From NCBI GenBank assembly GCA_002307065.1, contig DBTN01000011.1:13475-77474 (forward strand): a stretch of DNA of 64,000 bases, given 5' to 3'. Under the pieces are notes generated by a model. That model searched no databases. It saw nothing but the letters and a program-made list of their open reading frames with translations, and was not told where the DNA came from. Positions within the stretch are counted from its first letter, which is position 1. Each line of letters starts with the position of its first letter. Positions 44,190 through 51,906 of the stretch are shown here, in pieces. The position numbers were made by a program, and so were the translations under genes. Source of the DNA: Akkermansiaceae bacterium UBA1315. Lineage in GTDB: Bacteria > Verrucomicrobiota > Verrucomicrobiia > Verrucomicrobiales > Akkermansiaceae.

Positions 44190-45206
44190 ATGATCAAACC
44201 GCTTGCCGTTTTCAGTTTTGTATTTGGCTCCTGCATTCTTCCGTCGCTGGCGGAGTCGGGAGATGGATGGGTCTCTTTTCCTGGCGGCAAGGGCCCGGGT
44301 TCGGGGAAACATGTCGTTTTGCTCGCAGGTGACGAAGAATACCGGTCGGAGGAATCGATGCCGATGTTGGCGAAAATCCTCAGCGAGCGCCACGGATTCA
44401 AGACCACCGTGCTTTTCTCGATCGATGGCGAAGGTTTCATTGCTCCGGGTGCGGGGGAGAGTTTGGGTAAACCGGACACTCTGGACTCGGCGGACGCGTT
44501 GATCCTTGGCCTGCGTTTCCGAAAATATCCGAACGAGGTGATGAAAAAATTCGACGACGCCGTCCAGCGAGGCGTGCCGCTGATTGCCACCCGGACCAGC
44601 ACCCATGCGTTTAACCTTCCAAAAGAAAGCGAGTATTACCGCTACAGTTGGAACAATCAGGGCGGCTTCGGCAAAAGCGTGCTCGGTGAGACATGGGTCA
44701 ACCACTGGGGAAAACACAAGGCGGAGGCGACTCTGGCCGTGATCGAACCCGGTGCTGAAAAAAATCCGTTGCTCAATGGGGTGAAGGATATCTTCGGCGA
44801 CACGGATGTTTACGAGGTGCACCCGCCAGCGGATGCGACCATTTTGCTCCGCGGTCAGGTCTTAAAAACGATGGAGAAAGATTCCGGTCCTGCGGATTAC
44901 CAGAAGACCACTGCCGGAAAAGTCGAGCAACCGGTCAATGATCCGATGATGCCGGTCGCATGGACCCGTGAAGTGAAAAATGCCTCGGGGAAAACGAACA
45001 AAGTGCTCACCACCACCATGGCTTCCGCGACGGATCTCACGAATGAAGACCTTCGTCGTTTGTTGGTGAATGGCGTCTATTGGGGACTGGGCCTGAAGGT
45101 TCCTGCGAAAGCGGATGTCACGATCGTCGGGGAATTTGTGCCCAGCAAATATGACTTCAACGGTTTCAAAAAAGGGGTGAAGGCTCAGGATTTCGACCTG
45201 AAGTAA
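44190..45206 (+). CDS. Exported ThuA-domain protein
   Basis: The 338-residue exported protein has a signal peptide (MIKPLAVFSFVFGSCILPSLAE). The ThuA (class I glutamine-amidotransferase-like) fold is seen in HVVLLAGDEEYRSEESMPMLAK, then DALILGLRFRKYPNEVM and GVPLIATRTSTHAF, with ETWVNHWGKHKAE and ENPLLNG-like segments later. ThuA is named from trehalose utilization; exported versions are abundant in Planctomycetota and Verrucomicrobiota and are poorly characterised. The ATG at 44190 starts the signal peptide; an in-frame GTG at 44175 is less likely. It has its own strong terminator. Confidence 0.85.
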   Translation: MIKPLAVFSFVFGSCILPSLAESGDGWVSFPGGKGPGSGKHVVLLAGDEEYRSEESMPMLAKILSERHGFKTTVLFSIDGEGFIAPGAGESLGKPDTLDSADALILGLRFRKYPNEVMKKFDDAVQRGVPLIATRTSTHAFNLPKESEYYRYSWNNQGGFGKSVLGETWVNHWGKHKAEATLAVIEPGAEKNPLLNGVKDIFGDTDVYEVHPPADATILLRGQVLKTMEKDSGPADYQKTTAGKVEQPVNDPMMPVAWTREVKNASGKTNKVLTTTMASATDLTNEDLRRLLVNGVYWGLGLKVPAKADVTIVGEFVPSKYDFNGFKKGVKAQDFDLK

Positions 45207-45218
45207 GCGTTGCTCTCT

Positions 45219-45258
45219 TAAAAAAAGACCGGTCGGAGGGTCCGACCGGTCTTTTTTT
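45219..45258. terminator. Bidirectional terminator with ACCGGT in both arms
   Basis: A 17-bp stem (aaaaaagaccggtcgga against its exact complement) with a 3-base loop and T-runs on both strands lies between the convergent ThuA and hydrolase genes. ACCGGT occurs in each arm, at 45228-45233 and 45245-45250. Confidence 0.92.
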
Positions 45259-45265
45259 GAAATTT

Positions 45266-46123
45266 TTACGAGCGCCAGCGTTTCGTCAGGTCTCCGTAGG
45301 CGTCGATTCTTCGATCGCGGAAGAACGGCCAAATGCGACGGAAGTCTTCGACGTTTTTGAAATCGACGTCGTGATAGAGGATTTCTTCCTTTTCCGTCGA
45401 TGCCTTGGCGACCAATTCTCCGTAGGGATTCGCGACAAAAGAGCGGCCCCAGAATTCCGTGTCACCTTCCGGGCCGGTTCGATTCACTGCGGCCAGATAG
45501 CAGCCATTCGCAACCGCGTGACCGCGCTGCACGGTTTCCCAAGCGCAATGCTGGGCGTCACCGAGGACCGGTTTTTCTTCCGGCAGCCAACCGATCGCCG
45601 TCGGATAGACGAGCAATTGCGCGCCCCCGAGTGCCATGAGTCGCGCCGCTTCCGGATACCACTGGTCCCAACAAATCAGCACGCCGATTTTTCCAAATTG
45701 CGTATCCCAGACCGGCCAGCCGGAGTCGCCAGGGGTGAAGTAGAATTTTTCCTCAAATCCCGGGTCCTGCGGAATATGGGATTTGCGATAAAGGCCGAGC
45801 AACGATCCGTCGGCGTCGTGAACACTCGCGGTATTGTGGTAAAGTCCCGGCCCACGATGCTCAAAAAGCGATGAAACGAGCACGATCCCTAATTCGCCCG
45901 CGATCTTTCCCAGTCGGTCCGTCACCGGTCCCGGTAGCGGATCGGCGAGGTCAAAACGTTCCGTATCCTCAACGGTGCAAAAATAGGGAGTGAGAAAAAG
46001 TTCCTGCGTTACGACGATCTGAGCGCCGTTCGCAGCGGCCTCGCGCATGAGTTTTTCGTGATGATCAAAAGACTCCGCCTTGCTGGCGAAGGTCCGTGAT
46101 TGAAGAAGTGCGAGACGAGGCAT
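45266..46123 (-). CDS. aguB: Carbon-nitrogen hydrolase, N-carbamoylputrescine amidase type
   Basis: The 285-residue nitrilase-superfamily enzyme is predicted to hydrolyse N-carbamoylputrescine to putrescine, CO2 and ammonia. The catalytic triad is visible: Glu in VVTQELFLTPYF, Lys in YRKSHIPQDPGF and Cys in VLICWDQWYPEAARLMA. The motifs YRKSHIPQDPGFEEKFYF and CWDQWYPE are typical of AguB. Agmatine deiminase (AguA), its usual partner, is not adjacent. No signal peptide is present; the start at ATG 46123 fits the family. It converges with the ThuA gene. Confidence 0.9.
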   Translation of the reverse strand: MPRLALLQSRTFASKAESFDHHEKLMREAAANGAQIVVTQELFLTPYFCTVEDTERFDLADPLPGPVTDRLGKIAGELGIVLVSSLFEHRGPGLYHNTASVHDADGSLLGLYRKSHIPQDPGFEEKFYFTPGDSGWPVWDTQFGKIGVLICWDQWYPEAARLMALGGAQLLVYPTAIGWLPEEKPVLGDAQHCAWETVQRGHAVANGCYLAAVNRTGPEGDTEFWGRSFVANPYGELVAKASTEKEEILYHDVDFKNVEDFRRIWPFFRDRRIDAYGDLTKRWRS

Positions 46124-46262
46124 GACGGAGATTTAAGACCGGTCGCTCAAGAATCAAGGAAGATGCGGAGGCGGTTTGGTGAAGTGGTCCGAGGTTTTTT
46201 TGGCAACTTTTAACAAACTTGGCTTGATTCTCAGGGGTAGGGGGCTAAAACCGCGCCCCTTC

Positions 46263-47147
46263 ATGTCCGAAGCCTCACCAACTCTCAAGATCGCGATTCC
46301 GAAAGGAAGCCTTCAAGAGCCGACGATTGAACTCCTGGCGAAAGCCGGCTACGAGGTCTATGCGTCGTCGCGCGGTCTTCGCCCGTCGTCAAATGATGCC
46401 GAGCTGGATCTTTATTTGATCCGTGCTCAGGAAATCGGCCGTTACATTGGCCAAGGTTTTATCGATTGCGGCATCACCGGTTACGATTGGGCGTATGAAA
46501 ACGGCGAAGAATTGGTCGATCTGGCCGAGCTTCCCTATTCCCGCGCCACCCCGCGCCCGACTCGTTGGGTGCTGGTCGTCCCTGAAGATTCACCGATTCA
46601 GAAACCGGAAGACCTCGAAGGAAAACGCATCGCGACCGAAGGGGTCGGCATCACCCAGCGCTATCTCAAAGAGCGCGGCATCAATGCTGAAGTCGAATTC
46701 TCTTGGGGTGCGACGGAGGTCAAGGTCCCTGATTTGGTCGATGCGATCGTTGATATCACGGAAACCGGTTCGTCCCTTAAAGCCAATCACCTGCGCATCG
46801 TCGATACGTTGTTGGTTTCGTTCCCGCACTTTTACGCCAGCCCTGCGGCCATGCTTGATCCTTGGAAAAAGGAGAAAATGGAACGCATCACCCTGTTGCT
46901 CAAAGCAGCGCTCGGTGCACGCGGAAAAGTCGGACTGAAAATGAATTTACCTCAAGACCGGTTGAAGGAGCTTCTTACGAAACTTCCTTCGCTTCGTCGC
47001 CCGACCGTCTCGCAACTTGCGGAAGACGGATGGGTTGCTGTTGAGACAGTGATTGACGAAGTGGTCGTCAGAGACATCATCCCCGAGCTGAAACTTCTTG
47101 GGGCGGAAGGCATTATTGAGTATCCGCTCAATAAAATCGTTCCATAA
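46263..47147 (+). CDS. hisG: ATP phosphoribosyltransferase, long form HisG
   Basis: HisG catalyses the first step of histidine synthesis, joining ATP and PRPP. The 294-residue enzyme has the start LKIAIPKGSLQEPTIELL, DLYLIRAQEIGRYIGQGFID, and the PRPP loop DIVDITETGSSL-type (about 158-170). A C-terminal regulatory domain from about residue 215 ends in LLGAEGIIEYPLNKIVP and binds histidine for feedback control. Having this domain, it is the long form and needs no HisZ. The ATG at 46263 follows ccttc; the in-frame extension to 46176 is unlike the family. A mini-gene follows after 37 bases. Confidence 0.95.
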   Translation: MSEASPTLKIAIPKGSLQEPTIELLAKAGYEVYASSRGLRPSSNDAELDLYLIRAQEIGRYIGQGFIDCGITGYDWAYENGEELVDLAELPYSRATPRPTRWVLVVPEDSPIQKPEDLEGKRIATEGVGITQRYLKERGINAEVEFSWGATEVKVPDLVDAIVDITETGSSLKANHLRIVDTLLVSFPHFYASPAAMLDPWKKEKMERITLLLKAALGARGKVGLKMNLPQDRLKELLTKLPSLRRPTVSQLAEDGWVAVETVIDEVVVRDIIPELKLLGAEGIIEYPLNKIVP

Positions 47148-47184
47148 CCCCTTTCATCGCAAACCAACCCCGAACGCAAACGCC

Positions 47185-47289
47185 ATGGGCTCCATCAAGA
47201 AACGCCGTAAGACCAAGATCAACAAGCACAAGCGCAAAAAGCGCATGAAGCAGAACCGCCACAAAAAGCGTCTCCGCTACAAGTCCTAG
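47185..47289 (+). CDS. 34-residue basic AURKAIP1/COX24 (mS38-like) ribosomal protein
   Basis: This very small gene encodes MGSIKKRRKTKINKHKRKKR followed by MKQNRHKKRLRYKS. The pattern KxRRxKInKHKrKKR is that of the AURKAIP1/COX24 domain found in mitochondrial mS38 and in short bacterial proteins (bS22-like), which bind rRNA of the small subunit near the decoding region. About 60% of residues are Lys or Arg. The leader contains no Shine-Dalgarno sequence (aaaccaacccc in the spacer). It probably shares the hisG transcript, and a terminator follows. Confidence 0.85.
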   Translation: MGSIKKRRKTKINKHKRKKRMKQNRHKKRLRYKS

Positions 47290-47315
47290 TCTCTAGGAAA
47301 CGTGATTTGTTAATG

Positions 47316-47357
47316 AGCCAGAGTTCCGGATTTCCCGGTTCTCTGGCTTGTTGTTTT
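47316..47357 (+). terminator. Terminator after hisG and mini-gene
   Basis: The stem agccagag (47316-47323) / ctctggct (47341-47348), with an inner ccgg/ccgg pairing, is followed by tgttgttttt. Confidence 0.75.
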
Positions 47358-47379
47358 TAAATCCGCGCTATTATCGATC

Positions 47380-48177
47380 ATGAGTTTACAGGTGGTGGTC
47401 GACTTTCAAGTCGTGGATGAGTCCGCGGATTGGATCGTCGTTAACAAACCGGCTCCGCTCATCGTTCATCCGGCCAATAAAAAGCCCGAGCCGACCTTGC
47501 TGGGCGGGCTGGAAGTGTTACTCGCCTACGAGATGGAGAACGGCGCTTGCCCGGCGATCGTTACCCGTTTGGATCGGGAAACCAGTGGGCTGGTTTTAGT
47601 TGCGAAGCACACGGCCGCCGCACGGGAATTGGGGATGATCTTCGAACGTCGTGAAGCGAAAAAGCAATATCTGGCAGTGGTTTTAGGCTGGCCGGAAAAA
47701 GATGAATGGGAATGCGGCGAGCCGATCGCTCGCGCGGGTGAGCTGGGATTTTCCGAAATTTGGGTGAAACAAATCACGCACGAAGTCGGGAAAAAATGTT
47801 CGACGCGATTTCAGGTGGAAAGCCGGTTTGAGCGAGCGGAGGGGAAATTTGCGCTCGTGCGTTGTTTTCCCGAAACCGGTCGGATGCACCAGATTCGCGT
47901 TCATTTGGCGCACGGCGGCCACCCCATTGTCGGGGATAAACTTTATTCCGGAACGGGCGCGGAATATATCGAATGGATGGAAACCGGCTGGACGGCAGCG
48001 TTGGGAAATCGGCTGTTTTTGCCGCGTCACGCACTGCACGCGGCGGTGCTGGAAGTTCCGTGGGGTGGGGGATGGATCAAGTGGGAGGCGGAACTTTCAC
48101 CGGATTTGAACGATTTTATCGCAGGGAGGAACGTCCAGGAAACGCCGGGGATTGTCATCTGGAGTAGGCACGACTAG
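47380..48177 (+). CDS. RluA-family pseudouridine synthase
   Basis: The 265-residue enzyme isomerises uridine to pseudouridine in rRNA or tRNA. It has the RluA-type start VVDESADWIVVNKPAPLIVHP. The catalytic Asp is in VTRLDRETSGLVLVAK (about residue 66), with KQYLAVVLG and ETGRMHQIRVHLAHGGHPIVGD downstream. No S4 domain is present, so it is closer to RluA/TruC-like proteins than to RluC/D. The RNA target is unknown. It is followed after 8 bases by the Nif3-like gene. Confidence 0.9.
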   Translation: MSLQVVVDFQVVDESADWIVVNKPAPLIVHPANKKPEPTLLGGLEVLLAYEMENGACPAIVTRLDRETSGLVLVAKHTAAARELGMIFERREAKKQYLAVVLGWPEKDEWECGEPIARAGELGFSEIWVKQITHEVGKKCSTRFQVESRFERAEGKFALVRCFPETGRMHQIRVHLAHGGHPIVGDKLYSGTGAEYIEWMETGWTAALGNRLFLPRHALHAAVLEVPWGGGWIKWEAELSPDLNDFIAGRNVQETPGIVIWSRHD

Positions 48178-48185
48178 GGTGGAGA

Positions 48186-48941
48186 ATGGTTTCGCTGGCA
48201 GAGCTTACGACATTTCTCGATGGAGGATTAAAAACTTCATCGATCAAGGACTATCCCGGTGCGGTGAACGGTTTGCAGCTTGCAAATGAAGGAAAAGTCG
48301 AACGCGTGATCGCGGCGGTGGACGCTTCGCTCTCAGTGGTGGAAGCGGCGGCTCAGGGCGGACCCGGACTTTTGCTGGTTCATCACGGAATGTTTTGGCA
48401 AGGCGCGCAACCGGTGACCGGGGCGATTTACCAAAAGCTCAAGGTCGCGATGGATGCGGGTTTGGCGATTTATTCTTCACATCTCCCGCTCGATATCCAC
48501 CCGGAATGGGGGAACAATGTGCTGCTGGCAAATGCGATCGGCGTGACCGGTTTGCAGCCTTTTTTGGAATCAAAAGGCATGGCAATGGGGCTGCGCGGAG
48601 ACTGGAAAGGTTCACGAGAAGAACTGCGGACCCAATTGGAAAAAGCGGTCGGCGGTCCGGTTCATGGATGTCCGGGAGGCGAAGAGCAGATTTCCACGGT
48701 GGGAATCGTTACCGGCGGAGCGGGCAGCGAAGTGGCGGCGGCGGCGGCGACCGGTGTTGACGCGTTTATCACCGGCGAAGGGCCTCACTGGAGCTTTCCG
48801 CTCGCCGAGGAATTGGGGCTGAATGTCTTCTACGCGGGCCACTACGCGACGGAAACTTTCGGGGTTAAAAAGTTGGCCGAAGTTTTGTCGGACCGGTTTG
48901 GGTTGCCGTGGGAATTTATCGATCGTCCGACCGGGTTATGA
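48186..48941 (+). CDS. Nif3-like dinuclear metal protein (YbgI/GTP cyclohydrolase I type 2 family)
   Basis: The 251-residue NIF3 family protein normally forms a hexameric ring with a di-metal centre. Metal ligands are visible: HHGMFWQGAQPV (His-His about 62-63), HLPLDIHPEWGNN and, near the C-terminus, HYATETFGVKKLAE with His and Glu. GEGPHWSFPLAEE is also conserved. The biochemical role is unsettled. It has one of the few clear Shine-Dalgarno sequences here (GGTGGAG just before ATG 48186). It overlaps the glycosylase gene by 4 bases (ATGA). Confidence 0.9.
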   Translation: MVSLAELTTFLDGGLKTSSIKDYPGAVNGLQLANEGKVERVIAAVDASLSVVEAAAQGGPGLLLVHHGMFWQGAQPVTGAIYQKLKVAMDAGLAIYSSHLPLDIHPEWGNNVLLANAIGVTGLQPFLESKGMAMGLRGDWKGSREELRTQLEKAVGGPVHGCPGGEEQISTVGIVTGGAGSEVAAAAATGVDAFITGEGPHWSFPLAEELGLNVFYAGHYATETFGVKKLAEVLSDRFGLPWEFIDRPTGL

Positions 48942-49507
48942 TGGGAAAAATCGGGCCCGAATTTTTTCAACGAGACCCGGTGACTTGTGCCCGGGAATTG
49001 GTTGGCTGCTTATTTTGGTGGGGCGAGTGTGCGGGGAAAATCGTGGAGACGGAAGCCTACTCTGCGGAAGGTGACGAGGCATGCCACACGTTTTTCCGAC
49101 CGAGCTCCCGCGATTTTGTCGAACGCCATCAAGCGGGAGACGCTTATGTCTATCTGAATTACGGCGTGCACTGGCTCTTTAATGTGTTGGTGAAAGGCGA
49201 AGAGGGGGCTGGATTTGTCTTGCTACGAGCGCTGGAACCGGTTGCGGGCCAGGCGAAAATGCGAGAACGCCGAGGAAATATTCCGGATCACGGCCTGTGT
49301 TCGGGCCCGGGAAAACTCACTCGCGCGTTGGGAATTCAAGGCGTGCACCACGGAACCAGTTTTCTTCATTCGGCCACTTGCGGAATCGAAGCCGGTGTGC
49401 CTGAAAACCTCTGTGAGGGTCCCCGAATCGGGATTTCGAAAGCGGCTGATCACCCATGGCGATTTGGAGAAAAATTTTCTCGCTCACTCAGTCGAAATTT
49501 TGCGTGA
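48938..49507 (+). CDS. DNA-3-methyladenine glycosylase (AAG/MPG type)
   Basis: The 189-residue base-excision enzyme removes alkylated purines. It has LVGCLFWWGECAGKIVETEAY (start of the conserved block, catalytic Glu in VETEAY), EACHTFFRPSSR, GDAYVYLNYGVHWLFNVLV (base-flipping Tyr region) and GPGKLTRALGI. The length is typical of bacterial AAG. The start overlaps the Nif3-like stop (ATGA), so it is translationally coupled. It is unrelated to the helix-hairpin-helix AlkA group. Confidence 0.92.
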   Translation: MMGKIGPEFFQRDPVTCARELVGCLFWWGECAGKIVETEAYSAEGDEACHTFFRPSSRDFVERHQAGDAYVYLNYGVHWLFNVLVKGEEGAGFVLLRALEPVAGQAKMRERRGNIPDHGLCSGPGKLTRALGIQGVHHGTSFLHSATCGIEAGVPENLCEGPRIGISKAADHPWRFGEKFSRSLSRNFA

Positions 49508-49529
49508 CGAATTCCTAAAACCGGTCATT

Positions 49530-49555
49530 AATTCGCCCGCCGTAGGTGGCGAATT
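49530..49555 (+). other. Hairpin downstream of glycosylase
   Basis: aattcgcc (49530-49537) pairs perfectly with ggcgaatt (49548-49555). No T-run follows, so it is a stable 3' structure rather than a proven terminator. Confidence 0.45.
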
Positions 49556-49672
49556 CGTCAATTCCTTGCAGTTGTGATCAATAGCGACATGTGAGGCGAC
49601 AATTCGCCATAAATTTGATGAAAAAAGGGCTTGCCTGAATAGCCCAGTTCTAGTCTTATGGTTTCCGAAAGC

Positions 49673-49746
49673 GCGGGCATAGCTTAATGGTAAAGCCCTA
49701 GCCTTCCAAGCTAGCCACGCGGGTTCGATTCCCGCTGCCCGCTCCA
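49673..49746 (+). tRNA. tRNA-Gly (anticodon TCC), CCA encoded
   Basis: The acceptor GCGGGCA pairs with TGCCCGC. The anticodon arm CTAGC-CTTCCAA-GCTAG has TCC, and the T-arm CGGG-TTCGATT-CCCG is perfect. Discriminator T is followed by genome-encoded CCA at 49744-49746, unlike tRNA-Arg in this window. TTGCCT (49631) and TCTTAT (49654), 17 bases apart, may be its promoter. Confidence 0.97.
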
Positions 49747-49782
49747 TCGAAAACTGTCAGACGAAGTTACCTATCATTCATC

Positions 49783-50436
49783 ATGAAAAAAACCATCCAC
49801 TTTGCTCTCGCGAGCGCTGCGTTGGGAGTCCTGCCGGTTTTCGCGGCAAGCGATTGCCAGAAGCTCGCTCTTTCAGTTCATCAATCTGTTGTCTCTGAGC
49901 GTTCCGATGTTCTTGAGATTGTTGAGGCTCAAGTGAAAGCCAATCCTGATTGCGCTTGCGAAGTGGTAAAAGCCGCCATCGAAGGATCGGTCGCTGATAC
50001 GGCGAAAGTTGCTTCGATTGTCGAAGTTGCAGCTACCGCCGCTCCTGAACAAATGCGCCTCATCTCGCAGTGCGCTGTCGCAATTGCTCCTGATGCTCTT
50101 GCTGACGTGCAAGCGGTTCTTGCCAAGTTGGACCCGAATGCAGGCGAATCTGGCTACAGCGCCAAGAGTGCAAAAGGTGAAGTTGCGTCTGAAGCTGCTG
50201 CTGCCCCCACGGAACTTCCAAATCCTCTAGATTTTCCAGGTTCGAGTTCCAGTGATGCTGCTCTGCTGACCAATTCTCCTCCTGGTTCGCCAACTTTCGT
50301 GATCACTCCTGGAGGTCCAGGCGGCCCTGGCGGTCCGAGTGGACCTAGCGGCCCAAGTGGCCCCGGTGGTCCTCCAATCGTGAACCCCCCTACTACTCCT
50401 CCGGTTACTCCTCCAGCCGTTTCCGATGTCGATTGA
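49783..50436 (+). CDS. Secreted protein with collagen-like Gly-Pro tail
   Basis: The 217-residue exported protein has a signal peptide (MKKTIHFALASAALGVLPVFAA). An Ala-rich helical region with three or four cysteines follows (about 23-125), then a low-complexity linker and the repeat GGPGGPGGPSGPSGPSGPGG (about 176-195), and a Pro/Thr-rich end (PPTTPPVTPPAV). Gly-X-Pro triplets are collagen-like, but the tract is short. It precedes the barrel, kinase and Wza-like genes, so a role in matrix or export is inferred from position. The region has a lower GC content than its left neighbours and contains no ACCGGT. Confidence 0.75.
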   Translation: MKKTIHFALASAALGVLPVFAASDCQKLALSVHQSVVSERSDVLEIVEAQVKANPDCACEVVKAAIEGSVADTAKVASIVEVAATAAPEQMRLISQCAVAIAPDALADVQAVLAKLDPNAGESGYSAKSAKGEVASEAAAAPTELPNPLDFPGSSSSDAALLTNSPPGSPTFVITPGGPGGPGGPSGPSGPSGPGGPPIVNPPTTPPVTPPAVSDVD

Positions 50437-50560
50437 TTAGAAATCGAACTTCAAACCTCCTTCTGTGATCCAAAACCCTACTTGGCGGAGAAGAATAAGA
50501 GGCTGCCAGGCTAATTGATTCCCCCCTCAAATTACTTGTCTCCCACCTATAAAAGTCATC

Positions 50561-51781
50561 ATGAAAAACCGTCTACCTATTAGTTTTGCTTCCCTTCTCC
50601 TCGCTGGGCACGCTGCAGGTGCAAGTCTCTATCAAATCGGGAATGATACCCAAGAATCACTTCCCTTGAAGTGGTCTGTGGGAGCTGATCTCACTTATGA
50701 TGATAACGTCGTTCCCGGCGGCGCGGATGACGGAACGGATTCACTCAGCATCAATCCATACGTGGGACTTTCTTTCGTAAAGGTCACCCCGCAAACGACG
50801 GTTGATGTCTATGCGCGCTTGGGCCTCATCTACTATTTTGATGCGGAAGATTCGATGGACGACGTGAACACCCAGTCTCGTGTGGGTGTTAACATCACGC
50901 ATCGATTCACAGAGCGCCTCCGGCTTTCCAGCCAAAATTTCCTTTCGTATGAACTTGAGCCGGATTACTCCCAAGGGGTCAGCTCAAGCCGCGCTCTCGG
51001 AGAATATTTTTACTGGCAGACGGACAATGCTCTTGGTTATCGCTGGACAGACCGCTTCGCCACTTACACCGGTTTCCAATTGACTGGTCTGACGTACGAC
51101 GATGCAGAGAACGCAGATCGCTTTACATGGACTCTTTATAACCAGTTTCGTTATCAACTTGGACCACGGACAGTCGTAACATTGGACTACCGTTATAGCC
51201 AAACCGACGGGAATGGCCTAGCAAGTGATTCAACGGATCACTACATCCTGGCAGGTGTTGAGCAACGTTTCAGCCCTACGACCATTTTGGTTGCAAAAGC
51301 AGGTGCTCAAATTCGCGATGTTGATGGCGGGGACAATAACACTTCTCCGTTCTTCGAGCTGAGCGCGAATTCTCAGGTGAATGAGGCGTTCAGAGTCCGG
51401 GCATTTGCTCGATACAGCATGGAATCCTACGACTCCGTGCAATACATTGATGATAGCTATTACGATTTCAGTGAACGCCAAACTTTGCGCGTCGGCATCG
51501 CCGGAGACTATACGATTTCTAAGGTCCTAACCTTGTCGGGAGGTATTGACTATATTCCTAGTACATTCGATTCCGGAAACAAAGTGGGCGATGGCACTGG
51601 TCCAGACACCCAAGATGGTTTAGAGGAAGATGTTTTCAACGCATACATCTCTCTTGGTATCCGATTCACCGATACCATCAGTGGAAGCATTGGATATAAC
51701 TACACCGACTCAAGTTCTGATTTTTCCGGACGTGATTACGATCGTAACCGCTTCAGCGTTGGAGTTCGGGCAGAATTCTGA
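50561..51781 (+). CDS. Outer-membrane beta-barrel protein of an exopolysaccharide cluster
   Basis: The 406-residue exported protein has a signal peptide ending in HAAGAS. Alternating amphipathic strands with many aromatic residues follow: LKWSVGADLTYDDNVVPGG, then ERLRLSSQNFLSYELEPDY, TVVTLDYRYSQTDGNGL and SGSIGYNYTDSSSDFSG. It ends with FSVGVRAEF (terminal Phe), typical of outer-membrane barrels. The pattern resembles EpsL/OMP_b-brl_2-like proteins found beside Wzc/Wza genes. It may help the polymer cross the outer membrane. A terminator follows at 51825. Confidence 0.85.
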   Translation: MKNRLPISFASLLLAGHAAGASLYQIGNDTQESLPLKWSVGADLTYDDNVVPGGADDGTDSLSINPYVGLSFVKVTPQTTVDVYARLGLIYYFDAEDSMDDVNTQSRVGVNITHRFTERLRLSSQNFLSYELEPDYSQGVSSSRALGEYFYWQTDNALGYRWTDRFATYTGFQLTGLTYDDAENADRFTWTLYNQFRYQLGPRTVVTLDYRYSQTDGNGLASDSTDHYILAGVEQRFSPTTILVAKAGAQIRDVDGGDNNTSPFFELSANSQVNEAFRVRAFARYSMESYDSVQYIDDSYYDFSERQTLRVGIAGDYTISKVLTLSGGIDYIPSTFDSGNKVGDGTGPDTQDGLEEDVFNAYISLGIRFTDTISGSIGYNYTDSSSDFSGRDYDRNRFSVGVRAEF

Positions 51782-51824
51782 TTTTCAACATGATTTCTCG
51801 GTAAATATTATTTGACTGAGATCA

Positions 51825-51862
51825 AACTCCCGCAATGGTTGTCATTGCGGGAGTTTTCTCTT
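51825..51862 (+). terminator. Terminator after the barrel gene
   Basis: The stem aactcccgcaatg (51825-51837) / cattgcgggagtt (51843-51855) with a 5-base loop is followed by ttctctt. It separates the barrel gene from the kinase gene. Confidence 0.85.
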
Positions 51863-51906
51863 GAGGTGCGCCTGATCGGCCGTTTCTAAACTTAGTTCTC
51901 TCAAAC

